From Candidatus Leptofilum gracile (lineage in GTDB: Bacteria > Chloroflexota > Anaerolineae > Promineifilales > Promineifilaceae): a DNA stretch of 64,000 bases. This document shows positions 1 to 8,044 of the stretch, one piece after another (position 1 is the stretch's first letter; the number at the start of each line of letters is the position of its first letter). Location: NCBI GenBank assembly GCA_016713825.1, contig JADJOJ010000009.1:186001-250000 (forward strand), in the 5' to 3' direction. The position numbers and the translations under genes are program-made. The notes under the pieces were generated by a model, which saw only the letters and a list, made by a program, of their open reading frames with translations, was not told the DNA's origin and made no database searches.

Positions 1-2947
1 TTTGCTGGTTGGCAAAGGCGTCCAGCGTGGTTTGGCGCACCCGGCTCAGCAGTTCGCGGAAGGTGGGCTGGCCAGACAAATCGGTGCGCAGCACCAGCGA
101 ATTCAGAAAGAACCCAATGAGCGGTTCAATGTCGGCGCGGGTGCGGTTGGCAATGGTTGTGCCCATTACCAGATCATCTTGCCCGGAATAGCGGTGCAGC
201 AGGGCCACAAACGCGGTGAGCAGCGTCATGTACGGCGTGGCTGCTTCAGCCTGGCTGAGCTGGTTGAGCTGCTGCACCAGGCCAGTGGGCAGATCAAAGC
301 GGCGCTGGGCACCCTGCCCGGTGGATTGAACCGGGCGTGGATGGTCGGTGGGCAGCGCTAGCGCCGGGGGCATACCGGCCAGCTGCTGTTTCCAGTAGCT
401 GAGCTGGTGGGCTGCTTCTGGCGTGGTGAGCCAGCTGTGCTGCCAGGCGGCAAAATCGGCATACTGCACGGGCAGTTCGGGCAGATTGGCTGGCTGGTTG
501 GCCACGGCGGCGCGGTACAGTTCGGTAAGCTCGGTTTGCATCAGCCCCACAGACCAGCCATCGGTGACGATGTGGTGCATGGCAATGAGCAGCCAATGTT
601 CGGTTTCCGACAGGCGGTAGAGGGTGACGCGCAGCAGGGGGCCGTTGACCAGATCAAAGGTGTGGTAGGTGGCGGCGTAGAGCTGTTCGTTGGCTGCCTG
701 GCGGCGGGCTGCGGGGGGCAGCTGTTGCAAATCGACCCATTCCCAGGGCACGGCCTGGGCGGGCTGGATGCGCTGGCGGAGTTCGCCCTCTTCGGTGAAA
801 AAGGTGGTGCGTAAGGTTTCGTGCCGGGCGACCAGTTGGTCGATGGCGTGTTGCAGGGCGTTGGTGTGGAGACGGCCGTTCAGCACCAGCACCAGGGGCA
901 AATTGAAGGTCGCTTTGCCGGGGTCTAACTGCTCTAAAAACCAGAGCCGCTGCTGCGAATAAGAGGCCGGGGCGATGGTGGGGCCGTCTGCTTCGCGGGG
1001 CAGGCGGGGCAGGGGGGTGTCGGCGGTGCTGGCGCTGGCCTGGTTGATCTGCTGGGCCAGGGCGGCGATGGTGGGCTCGGCAAAAAAGGCGTGAAACGGC
1101 ATAGCGATTTGGAATCGTTCTTGCAGCCGGGAAATGACCTGGGTGGCCGAGAGAGAATGGCCGCCGAGCTCAAAAAAGTTATCCAGAATGCCGATGGGGT
1201 CTACCCTTAAAATGGTTGACCAGATGTGGGCGAGTTCGGTTTCTACGGCCGTTGTTGGCGGTTCAAAGGGGGTGGCCAGCGCCGGACGGGTTAGCTCCGG
1301 CACGGGCAATGATTTGCGATCGACTTTGCTGTTGGGGGTGAGCGGCATTTGCCCCAGAAAGACAAAGGCGGCGGGCATCATGTAGTCGGGCACATTTTGC
1401 TTGAAAAATTTGTACAGCTCGGTGGTGGTGATGTTTTGGCCTGGATGGGCAACTGCGTAAGCGGCCAGGTAATGGCCGTTTTGGCCGTCGGGATGGGCGG
1501 CGACGGCGGCTTCTTTGACGCCGGGATGTTTGAGCAGGGTTTGTTCAATTTCGGCCAGCTCAACCCGGTGGCCGCGAATTTTTACCTGGGCATCCTCGCG
1601 ACCCATGTGGATAAGACGGCCGTCTGCCAAAATGCGCCCCAGGTCTCCGGTAAGGTACAGGCGGGCGTCGCTGCCGTCTGGGTCTGGGCGGAACCGTTCG
1701 GTGGTGAGGTCGGGGCGACGCCAGTAGCCCAAGGCGAGGTAGCGGCTTTTGACGGTAATGGTGCCGACTTCGCCTTCGGGGACGGGACGGCCGTTTTCAT
1801 CTAGCAGCAGAATCGGCCGTTCATCTACCGCATAGCCGGTGGGCACTACGCTGTCGCGAATCACCGTCTCTTTGTCGATGAAGCATTGGCGCGTGGTGGA
1901 CGTTTCTGTAGCCCCCATGCCGGCATACAAAATGCAGCTGTCTGGGAAGAACTGTTTGTACCAATCAATGTACTGGGTGGGCACTCGCTCACCGCCAAAG
2001 CGAATCAGCCGCAGCTGGGGGAATGTTTCACCCCCCAGCAGGCCATCAATAAAATGGCGGAAAACGGTGGGTACCGAATGGTAAAAAGTAATTTCTTCAC
2101 GCTGCATCCAACTGGCCAGGTCGGCCAGCCCTTTGGTTTTTACGTCGAAACTGTGCACCGAAGCGCCAATCAGCAGCGCCCCAAAAATATCGCGCAGCGA
2201 GCCGTTGACGCTGCAAGAGTAGACCAGGGTGAAGCGGTCGTGGGGGCTAAGGTGCAGGGTGTTGGTGTACTGCATTATTTCATGCAGCAAATTGCGGTGG
2301 TTTTGGTAAACGCCCTTGGGCTGCCCGGTGGAACCAGAGGTGTAGAGGATGTAAGCCACGGTGTCTGGTGAAATATCCAGGGCCAGATTGTCATCGGCTA
2401 CCTCGTCGCCAAGCGTGTCGATGTTGAGCAGGCGGCTTTCGTCTCCCTGGGCCAGGGCGGCGGCTGCGGCATAGTTGGCCTGGTTGGTCACAATTAACTC
2501 TGCTTGCGAATCGGCCACAATAAAGCTGGTGCGGGCTTCGGGGAAGGCTGGGTCTAGGGCTACATAAATTTTGCCACCCTTCAGCACGCCAAAGATGGCC
2601 ATGATGGTGGGTGCGCCATGTTCTAGCAGCAGGGCGACGGGTGCGGGTTTTGGCCCACACTTTTCTAAAATGGCGCGGGCAATGCGGTTGGCGGCGCGGT
2701 TGATCTGATCGTATGTGTAGGATTGCCCTTCGGTGACGACGGCGAGGTGGTGGGGATCGCGGGCGACCTGTTTTTCAAAACGTGCGCCGATAGATTGCTC
2801 AATTTCAGTGCGCTCAAACGGGGCAAACCCATTTTGCGGGTGAAAACAGCGGCTGGCGATGATGGATTGACGCTGCCGCAAGGTTTCATCCAGTTCTTCG
2901 CTGTCTGGTTTATTTTTTTCAAAGGAAGCAATCTCTTGAGCGTTCAT
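1..2947 (-). CDS. Nonribosomal peptide synthetase, initiation module (A-T-C), truncated by window edge
   Basis: The minus-strand frame is open from an ATG at 2947 to the left edge (about 982 residues), so only the N-terminal part is seen. An adenylation domain comes first, with the P-loop TSGSTG at residues 203-208, an A5-like segment GMGATET and A7 TGDLG. A carrier domain follows, with LGGHSL and the phosphopantetheine Ser near residue 598. A condensation domain has HHIVTDG at 791-797 and IGFFLNSLVLR near the edge. There is no N-terminal condensation domain, so this is probably a chain-initiating module. The A domain's A4 region (HSFDVKTKG) and A5 differ from textbook cores, and I cannot assign a substrate. 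No clear ribosome binding site precedes the start. A long upstream spacer suggests its own promoter. Confidence 0.93.
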   Translation of the reverse strand, partial: MNAQEIASFEKNKPDSEELDETLRQRQSIIASRCFHPQNGFAPFERTEIEQSIGARFEKQVARDPHHLAVVTEGQSYTYDQINRAANRIARAILEKCGPKPAPVALLLEHGAPTIMAIFGVLKGGKIYVALDPAFPEARTSFIVADSQAELIVTNQANYAAAAALAQGDESRLLNIDTLGDEVADDNLALDISPDTVAYILYTSGSTGQPKGVYQNHRNLLHEIMQYTNTLHLSPHDRFTLVYSCSVNGSLRDIFGALLIGASVHSFDVKTKGLADLASWMQREEITFYHSVPTVFRHFIDGLLGGETFPQLRLIRFGGERVPTQYIDWYKQFFPDSCILYAGMGATETSTTRQCFIDKETVIRDSVVPTGYAVDERPILLLDENGRPVPEGEVGTITVKSRYLALGYWRRPDLTTERFRPDPDGSDARLYLTGDLGRILADGRLIHMGREDAQVKIRGHRVELAEIEQTLLKHPGVKEAAVAAHPDGQNGHYLAAYAVAHPGQNITTTELYKFFKQNVPDYMMPAAFVFLGQMPLTPNSKVDRKSLPVPELTRPALATPFEPPTTAVETELAHIWSTILRVDPIGILDNFFELGGHSLSATQVISRLQERFQIAMPFHAFFAEPTIAALAQQINQASASTADTPLPRLPREADGPTIAPASYSQQRLWFLEQLDPGKATFNLPLVLVLNGRLHTNALQHAIDQLVARHETLRTTFFTEEGELRQRIQPAQAVPWEWVDLQQLPPAARRQAANEQLYAATYHTFDLVNGPLLRVTLYRLSETEHWLLIAMHHIVTDGWSVGLMQTELTELYRAAVANQPANLPELPVQYADFAAWQHSWLTTPEAAHQLSYWKQQLAGMPPALALPTDHPRPVQSTGQGAQRRFDLPTGLVQQLNQLSQAEAATPYMTLLTAFVALLHRYSGQDDLVMGTTIANRTRADIEPLIGFFLNSLVLRTDLSGQPTFRELLSRVRQTTLDAFANQQ

Positions 2948-3592
2948 GTTTTTTCTAAATTTTTAGCTTATGCAGTTTCGCCGAACCTGGCGGAGAAATT
3001 GGATAAGTTCTGAAATGAAGATGGCAGTGGCTTCTGTTTTACCAGGGTGCAGGCGTATGGTAGAGCGGAAATGGGCAGTGTGCCAAACAGATGGGCAAAA
3101 GAACCACCTTCCTTAAAACAGCAGTTGGTTTTGAATGTACAAGTTGTTTTATTGCTAGCGCCAATGATTGGGTAGGGAGGAAACGGCCGTGTTTTGGAGA
3201 GCGCTTACTGTTGTGTGGTGTTAAGCATTTGTGTAATTGCACAAGCATGGTATGGCAATTTTTTGCAACGGGCTAGGCCCTCTCCCACTTTTGTCTGATT
3301 TTGGATAGCCAGGTGTTTAATACGCTGGCCGCTGGTTTTGCGTTTGCTGCAAGTTGAGAAGGGGCAGCAAGGTGATTAAGAATTGGGTTGCCCAGGTTTT
3401 AGAGCCCGACAAACCGCCATAACGAACCTTACAACTTCCATAATTTTTCCAATAAATTCTTACGAATCGGGTTACGTGTAGGCGGTTTGCTGGGTTGGCC
3501 GGGGGGAGCTGTTGGCCCCGTTATGGTCGAAAAAACAGAGCCAAGCTGTTGGTCATTGCGCACTTGGGGCAAGCGGCCCCTGTTATTTTGCG
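2948..3592. other. Intergenic region between NRPS gene and membrane-protein gene
   Basis: This stretch of about 645 bases holds the upstream region of the NRPS gene and the downstream end of the 220-residue membrane-protein gene. It carries one ACGGCCGT copy near 3183. I see no credible gene. Short open frames on both strands lack ribosome binding sites and recognisable products. Confidence 0.6.
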
Positions 3593-4255
3593 TCAATCTG
3601 TTGGTTGGGGCGTCGGGATGCGCCTGATTTGGTGGTTGAAATGGATGGCAAAAAAGCCAAACCAGTTCACAATGCCCAACAGTTTCAGGCCGTCTTCAAG
3701 CAGATAATAATCGATCGGTGCATAGTTTATGATGATCTCTTGAATGTTGTCCAGGCCAAAAGAAGCGCCCAAAAAGGCCAGGCCCAGGGCCAGGAAGAGA
3801 AAGTCGGTTTTTAGGATGTAACGGCCGTATTTCACAAAATACAGCGAGAAAAAAATAAGGTAAAAGGCATAAAATGCCTTCTCTGGAAAACCAAGATAAT
3901 CGCGGAAACTTTCGTGCAGCACAAAAAAGTCATCCACCAACAGGAAGGCCGTTAGCAGGCCAGAGGCCAGAAAAAAGCGGCGGTTGAGCAGATCGTTTTG
4001 TTGGGTGGCAACGGCCGTTCCCGCAAAGCAAACGGTGACAGCTGCGCACCAAAGCAGTGCCCCCACATTAGAGACCAGCCCGATCCACGGCGCAACCTCT
4101 GCCAGCGATGAGGTGTCTCGCAGGAGGTTGGCCGGGGGAATTCCCACGAACCTGCCCGCAATATACACCATTAGCAGCAGGCTGAATGCAAAAAAATAGA
4201 GAGTAACGGCAGCGGTAAGATGTTGGTTTAACTGTTTGTATAAATTGGTCAACAT
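3593..4255 (-). CDS. Uncharacterised multi-pass membrane protein
   Basis: A 220-residue protein with about six hydrophobic segments (near residues 15-35, 52-80, 93-108, 125-143, 150-165 and 185-205), so it is an integral membrane protein. The second half has an acidic loop (LVDDFFVLHE) and a Tyr/Asp-rich stretch before the last helix. I do not recognise the family and assign no function. The ATG at 4255 follows a GAGG sequence by a few bases. A possible very short membrane ORF ends about 10 bases upstream on the same strand and could be co-transcribed. Confidence 0.75.
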   Translation of the reverse strand: MLTNLYKQLNQHLTAAVTLYFFAFSLLLMVYIAGRFVGIPPANLLRDTSSLAEVAPWIGLVSNVGALLWCAAVTVCFAGTAVATQQNDLLNRRFFLASGLLTAFLLVDDFFVLHESFRDYLGFPEKAFYAFYLIFFSLYFVKYGRYILKTDFLFLALGLAFLGASFGLDNIQEIIINYAPIDYYLLEDGLKLLGIVNWFGFFAIHFNHQIRRIPTPQPTD

Positions 4256-4264
4256 AGGGTCGCC

Positions 4265-4348
4265 TCAATGGTCCGTAGAACCAGTCGCCAGCAGCGAAAG
4301 GAGGAAAACCCAGATAATCACCATGAGAATGGCAAAAATAACAAACAA
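4265..4348 (-). CDS. Candidate 27-residue single-helix membrane peptide (possibly frameshifted)
   Basis: Reading leftward from a TTG at 4348, a short frame encodes one strongly hydrophobic helix (about VIFAILMVIIWVFLL) followed by TGSTDH and a stop 9 bases before the next gene. An ATG frame beginning just upstream (MPQSSLMALTSA) runs into the helix one base out of register. A frameshift or a missing base would join them into an ordinary small membrane protein. No strong ribosome binding site is visible. It could equally be chance. Confidence 0.25.
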   Translation of the reverse strand: MFVIFAILMVIIWVFLLSLLATGSTDH

Positions 4349-4726
4349 ATCATGGCGCTGGTGAGGGCCATGAGGCTACTTTGGGGCATCGGCTTGCGGC
4401 TAGGTGCGTTGTGTAGCGTCTTGTTTAATGTTGTCGGGTCGCGTAAACCAAGGTGCTGGTGCGGCTAATCATACGGCAGTTTGCAGTACACACTTGCATT
4501 CTGCCTGGGCAGTCTTAAAAAAAAACTTACAGGTGTTCTTTCGATTTTGTTGTCAGCGGTGAGGGAAATCAGCTGCGGTGGCCTGGCCAGCCCCCAGAAC
4601 GCCTGCCTGAGCAGCTGCGCCAATGCGGGGCGGGGGTTCTGGGCAACTAGCCATGCCTTGCCAGCGGTACGGATCGCCGCACACCTGGGCTTGCGGGGTT
4701 GTTAAACAGGGTGGGCCGTTTGGCCT
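4349..4726. other. Intergenic region
   Basis: About 380 bases without a supportable gene. It contains a run of nine A residues near 4508-4516. It also has a GC-rich inverted repeat at roughly 4592-4655 whose arms contain CCCAGAAC and GTTCTGGG, possibly a hairpin downstream of the minus-strand genes or a spacer structure. Confidence 0.4.
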
Positions 4727-5356
4727 TTAATTGCTGAGCATGGGTGCCTTGTTCACCCATTCCTCTGAATGTAACTGGTCTAGCATGAAACGAGCGAAGT
4801 CTGCCCGGGCCAGCTGGGTGCCAGGGCCTTGCCCGGCATAGCCAACCTTAAGCTGGCCGGTGCCTGGTTTATCATGCAGGCGCGGGGCGCGGGCCAGCGT
4901 CCACGCCAGATTGCTGCCGCGAACGGCCGTTACCATTCCCTGACTGTCGGCGAGGACGTGCCGGGCAAAAAGGCGCAAAGCCAGGCCAAACAGCCGCCCA
5001 ACCAGCTGCGGCCGGTCGTGGGGGTCGGCCACGCCAGCGCCTGTGGCGGCGATGAGGCGGCGCACGCCCGTTTTGTGCATCGCGGCGACGATGTGGGCCA
5101 TGCCGGTGGTTAACGGCCGTTCCGGCGTGTTGCTCGTCGGCCCCAAAGCGCTGATGACCGCCTCGGCCTCGGCCAGCGCCTGCTCAATTTTCTCCGCTTC
5201 GTGCATCTCACCCTGCACGATGGCCAGCCTGGGGTGTGGCTGTTTCATTTTGGCCGGATTGCGCACATACACCGTCACGTTGTGCCCGGCGGCCAAAGCT
5301 TGCTGAACCAGTTCTTGTCCGGTGCCACCAGTGGCTCCAAAAATTGTTAATTTCAT
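4727..5356 (-). CDS. NAD(P)H-binding SDR-like protein (NmrA/atypical SDR family)
   Basis: A 209-residue Rossmann-fold protein beginning MKLTIFGATGGTG, the GxxGxxG dinucleotide-binding loop of atypical short-chain dehydrogenases. VRNPAKM (about residues 31-37) fits the NADP-selecting end of beta-2. I chose the ATG at 5356 because GGAGGT lies 6-8 bases upstream; a longer frame reaches 5410 but would overlap the upstream gene. The likely role is an NAD(P)H-dependent reductase or redox sensor; the substrate is unknown. It lies 25 bases downstream of a second NmrA-like gene and probably shares its transcript and its TetR control. Confidence 0.85.
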   Translation of the reverse strand: MKLTIFGATGGTGQELVQQALAAGHNVTVYVRNPAKMKQPHPRLAIVQGEMHEAEKIEQALAEAEAVISALGPTSNTPERPLTTGMAHIVAAMHKTGVRRLIAATGAGVADPHDRPQLVGRLFGLALRLFARHVLADSQGMVTAVRGSNLAWTLARAPRLHDKPGTGQLKVGYAGQGPGTQLARADFARFMLDQLHSEEWVNKAPMLSN

Positions 5357-5381
5357 TGTGTTACCTCCAAAAAAGATTTTT

Positions 5382-6245
5382 CTACTCCCACACGGGCGCA
5401 TAATCGTCAATAAATTGCTGCATGGTGATGGGTGGGCGGTTGAGGAGAACGGCCGTATCCGGCGTTACCGTTTCTGCTAGACCAAAGCGGGTGGTCAGGT
5501 AGATGGCCGTCACCACGGCCACGTAGTTCAGCGGAAAGCCGCGCCGCCACAGCCGCCAGGCAAACCGCAAAAAATGGGGATGGCTGTAGCGAATCGACCG
5601 ATTTAAGGCGGCAGTCAGCAGTCTGGCCACCGTTGCGTAATCCATCGCTTCGCTGCCGGTGAGCGGGTACGCCTTGCCCGTATGGCCCGGTTCGGTTAGC
5701 GTTTTGGCCGCCACCGCCGCAATATCGCGCACATCAATAAACGCCGTCTTCCCCCGACCCGCCGGAATGAAAATGTCGTCGTTGTCGCCGATGTCCTGGC
5801 GATGGGTGGTGCTCAGGTTCTGCATGAAGAAGCCGCAGCGCAGCAGCGTGGTCGGCACGGGGCTCTCGGCCAGCAGCGCTTCTACTTTGGCATGTGGCAC
5901 AAAGCGGTTCTTCTCTGCACCCAGCAAGGACAAAAAGACGATCTGCTGCACGCCTGCGGTGGCGGCGTAGTCGATGGCTGGCTTCATGTCGCGCCTTATC
6001 TGGGAAATGTGCGGCGGGCGCAGCAAAAACAGGCGCTGTACCCCGGCAAACGCCTCGGGGAAGGTGGCCGGGTTGGTAAAGTCGAACCGCACCCAGGCGA
6101 CGCCCTCTGGCAGATGGCTGGCTTCTGCCTCAGAAACGACGGCAGCGCGCACGTTTTCGCCTGCGTCGTGCAGCAGCCGCACCAATTCGCGGCCCACATT
6201 CCCGGTTGCGCCAGTGATCAAAATAGGTGATTTTTGTGATTTCAT
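5382..6245 (-). CDS. NmrA-family NAD(P)-binding oxidoreductase
   Basis: A 287-residue protein starting with ILITGATGNVGRELV, a classic NAD(P)-binding glycine motif, with the overall layout of NmrA-like proteins (NAD(P)H:quinone reductase or redox-sensing SDRs). The segment LRCGFFMQN and the late ALNRSIRYSHP region match the substrate-side lobe of the family. No classical YxxxK pair is evident, as is common in this group. A TetR-type operator dyad (6248-6265) ends two bases before the ATG, so repression by the adjacent TetR protein is likely. It heads a two-gene unit with the gene at 4727-5356. Confidence 0.87.
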   Translation of the reverse strand: MKSQKSPILITGATGNVGRELVRLLHDAGENVRAAVVSEAEASHLPEGVAWVRFDFTNPATFPEAFAGVQRLFLLRPPHISQIRRDMKPAIDYAATAGVQQIVFLSLLGAEKNRFVPHAKVEALLAESPVPTTLLRCGFFMQNLSTTHRQDIGDNDDIFIPAGRGKTAFIDVRDIAAVAAKTLTEPGHTGKAYPLTGSEAMDYATVARLLTAALNRSIRYSHPHFLRFAWRLWRRGFPLNYVAVVTAIYLTTRFGLAETVTPDTAVLLNRPPITMQQFIDDYAPVWE

Positions 6246-6247
6246 AA

Positions 6248-6265
6248 TATAGACCAGTCTGTATA
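6248..6265. promoter_or_regulatory. TetR (LmrA/YxaF-type) operator at NmrA-like gene
   Basis: TATAGACCAGTCTGTATA, an AT-flanked dyad two bases upstream of the minus-strand start codon at 6245. Twelve bases (TATAGACCAGTC) recur exactly at 6882-6871 in the tetR promoter. From memory, the Bacillus LmrA/YxaF box has the same AT-rich flank plus GACC/GGTC core. Confidence 0.75.
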
Positions 6266-6287
6266 ATTTTTTGACAAAAAAAGAGCG

Positions 6288-6842
6288 CTATAGCAGCGCT
6301 TCCAACTCCAGGGCGGCATCCAGCAGTGGCCCCACATTGCGCTCGCTGCGGCTAAGGATCGTCGCCCCTTCAATGATGGCAATGACCAGGGTGCCCAAAC
6401 GGCGGGCGCGCACGGTTTCGTAGCCGCTGTCCAGCAGCTTTTGCTCAATCACTTTTTGCCACGCCTGGTAGGCAGCGCGGCAGGCGGCGTTGAGCCGTTC
6501 GTTGGTGGAAGCGGCTTCCAGGGCAACGGCCGTAATCGGCCCGCCAGACTCAAATCCGCTGGCCTGGACGTGGTGTGCCAGACTGCGCAAAAAGTTGGGA
6601 ATTGCTTGAGCCGGGTTTTCGTACGCCGCCATGCCTTCACGCAGGCGCGCTTCAATCGTTTGGCGCGTATGGGCAATGGCTTCTTCGACCAGACCATCTT
6701 TGCCATCGGGAAAGTAATGGTAGAGCGAACCTTTGGGTGCGCCGCTTTCCGCCAAAATCTGGTTGAGGCCGGTGGCGTGGTAGCCCTGGGTCTCCATCAG
6801 CTGGCAAGTGGTGGTGATAATTTGGTCACGTTTTGTGCTCAT
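6288..6842 (-). CDS. TetR/AcrR-family repressor, LmrA/YxaF-like
   Basis: A 184-residue one-component regulator. Residues 1-50 form the helix-turn-helix domain (GLNQILAESGAPKGSLYHYFPDGKDGLV), whose wording is typical of the LmrA/YxaF subgroup that controls multidrug or flavonoid-inducible exporters and oxidoreductases. The C-terminal half is the ligand-binding helical domain of the same group. The gene lies 42 bases upstream of the NmrA-like pair on the same strand. Matching operator dyads sit in its own promoter and in front of the NmrA gene, so negative autoregulation with inducer release is the likely circuit. The inducer is unknown. Confidence 0.92.
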   Translation of the reverse strand: MSTKRDQIITTTCQLMETQGYHATGLNQILAESGAPKGSLYHYFPDGKDGLVEEAIAHTRQTIEARLREGMAAYENPAQAIPNFLRSLAHHVQASGFESGGPITAVALEAASTNERLNAACRAAYQAWQKVIEQKLLDSGYETVRARRLGTLVIAIIEGATILSRSERNVGPLLDAALELEALL

Positions 6843-6862
6843 GCGTTTTTCCTGATGTGGGA

Positions 6863-6890
6863 ATTATAACGACTGGTCTATAAATGTCAA
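6863..6890 (-). promoter_or_regulatory. tetR promoter with operator in the spacer
   Basis: On the minus strand a consensus -35 TTGACA (6890-6885) is separated by 16 bases from a consensus -10 TATAAT (6868-6863). The spacer contains TATAGACCAGTC, identical to the operator at 6248-6265. A bound TetR dimer would cover the polymerase site, giving autorepression. The -35 touches the stop codon of the upstream gene (6887-6889). Confidence 0.85.
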
Positions 6891-7192
6891 GCGATTTTGG
6901 TAAAGCGGGACAAGAGTAGGGGAACGGCCGTTTCGCGCCAAAATTCCGGTGACACCATGCCGCCAGACATGCCCCCGCGCGGAAACCGTTCTACCGGGAT
7001 AAACTTTTCTGCGGTGATCGGTTGTCCGGTCAGCGTTTCAAACAGTTCAGTGAGCAATTGCTCCAATTGCGCGGCAGTTTTGGGCAGGGGCGTGGTGGCA
7101 AGCTGCTCAGCCATCTCTTGCCACAGATATGGGTCGCCACGCAACCCCCACTGGCCTGGTTTTTGTTGGAATAGGTCTGAAATTGTTTTCAT
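6887..7192 (-). CDS. Conserved protein of unknown function, 101 residues
   Basis: A small soluble protein starting MKTISDLFQQKPGQWGLRGDPYLW. It has two conserved-looking blocks, WGLRGDPYLWQEMAEQL and ERFPRGGMSGGMVSPEFWRE, of a type I recall from many bacterial hypothetical proteins; no function is known to me. The ATG at 7192 is chosen because AAGGAG lies about 9 bases upstream; a longer frame to 7306 runs into repeat sequence and lacks a binding site. It lies just upstream of tetR on the same strand. Confidence 0.75.
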   Translation of the reverse strand: MKTISDLFQQKPGQWGLRGDPYLWQEMAEQLATTPLPKTAAQLEQLLTELFETLTGQPITAEKFIPVERFPRGGMSGGMVSPEFWRETAVPLLLSRFTKIA

Positions 7193-7218
7193 CAACGCGC
7201 TCCTTCGAAAATAAAAAA

Positions 7219-7262
7219 CGGAACACAGAGTTACGCGGAGAAGCACAGAGTTACACAGAGAA
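7219..7262. repeat. CACAGAG/GCGGAGA word repeat
   Basis: The words ACACAGAGTTACGCGGAGA and CACAGAGTTACACAGAGA stand in tandem between two minus-strand genes. The same words occur at 16625-16645 and 16742-16761, in the DUF2723 gene near 60125, and with inverted arms at 62289-62352. Confidence 0.6.
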
Positions 7263-7326
7263 ATCAGGAGAAATCTGTTGAATCTGCGAAATCTGCTGAT
7301 TTTCATTCAGGGTGGTTCGCTATATT

Positions 7327-7962
7327 TTACTTGGTTTTGCTGCCGGAAACGGCCGTTCCCACCCCCAGCGCAATGTACACCAGCCCAGAAAAATACCGCT
7401 GCCGCTGCTGGAACGTCGCGCTTTGCTTCAGCCAGCCGCCCAACTGCCCCGCCAGCAGCGCATAAACCGAATCGCTCAGCAGGGCAATTGCCACAAAGAT
7501 GAGGCCGAGGATGAACGTTTGCAGCGGCACCGATCCGCGTGCCGGATCGGCAAACTGGGGCAGGAAGGCCAGAAAAAAGAGGGCGGTTTTGGGATTGAGC
7601 AGGTTGACCACAAACCCCTGGCGGAAGATTTGCCACAGCGGTTTGGCTTCCACCACAATCTTTTCTTGCGGGTCTGGCTTTTTCAGCAGGGTGGTGAGGC
7701 CCAGGTAGATGAGGTAAGCGGCGCCCAGATATTTGATTGTACTGAAAGCGAGGGCAGAGGCGGCGAGAACGGCCGTAATCCCCACCGCCGCCGCCAAAGA
7801 ATGCACCACTGCTCCCAACGCAATCCCCAACACAGACACGATGCCCGCCAGCTTGCCCTGGTCCACGGACCGGGCCACCACGTACAAAACCGCAGGCCCC
7901 GGTGCCACAATCAGCAGCCCCGCCGCCAGCATAAACGTCGCCAAACGTGTCCACTCAAACAT
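7327..7962 (-). CDS. LysE/RhtB-family amino acid exporter
   Basis: A 211-residue membrane protein with about six helices and the family signature GPAVLYVVARSVDQGKLAG near residues 20-38, which holds the conserved Gly/Pro region of LysE-type exporters, followed by LLNPKTALFFLAFLPQF. The family exports amino acids or related metabolites. The start at 7962 is supported by GGAGG 6 bases upstream; the frame extends to 8016 but that part is repeat sequence. It lies downstream of metA and metY on the same strand, so export of a sulfur amino acid or homoserine derivative is possible but unproven. Confidence 0.9.
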   Translation of the reverse strand: MFEWTRLATFMLAAGLLIVAPGPAVLYVVARSVDQGKLAGIVSVLGIALGAVVHSLAAAVGITAVLAASALAFSTIKYLGAAYLIYLGLTTLLKKPDPQEKIVVEAKPLWQIFRQGFVVNLLNPKTALFFLAFLPQFADPARGSVPLQTFILGLIFVAIALLSDSVYALLAGQLGGWLKQSATFQQRQRYFSGLVYIALGVGTAVSGSKTK

Positions 7963-7980
7963 AAGAACCTCCTTCGGAGG

Positions 7981-8043
7981 TAATTGAGTAATTGAGTAAT
8001 TGTTATCATGCGTCAATTACCTAATTACTCAATTACTCAATTA
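7981..8043. repeat. Inverted repeat built of TAATTGAG words
   Basis: The left arm (7981-8002) is tandem TAATTGAG/TAATTG; the right arm (8014-8043) is its inverse (AATTACTCAATTACTC). It fills the metY-lysE spacer, and the right arm abuts the metY stop codon (8047-8045). The same words occur at 18231-18262 and 29933-29992. Confidence 0.8.
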
Positions 8044-8044
8044 C

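Noticed and set aside
3039..3248. A 69-codon minus-strand frame in the NRPS upstream region
   Set aside because: No ribosome binding site and no protein-like composition or recognised family.
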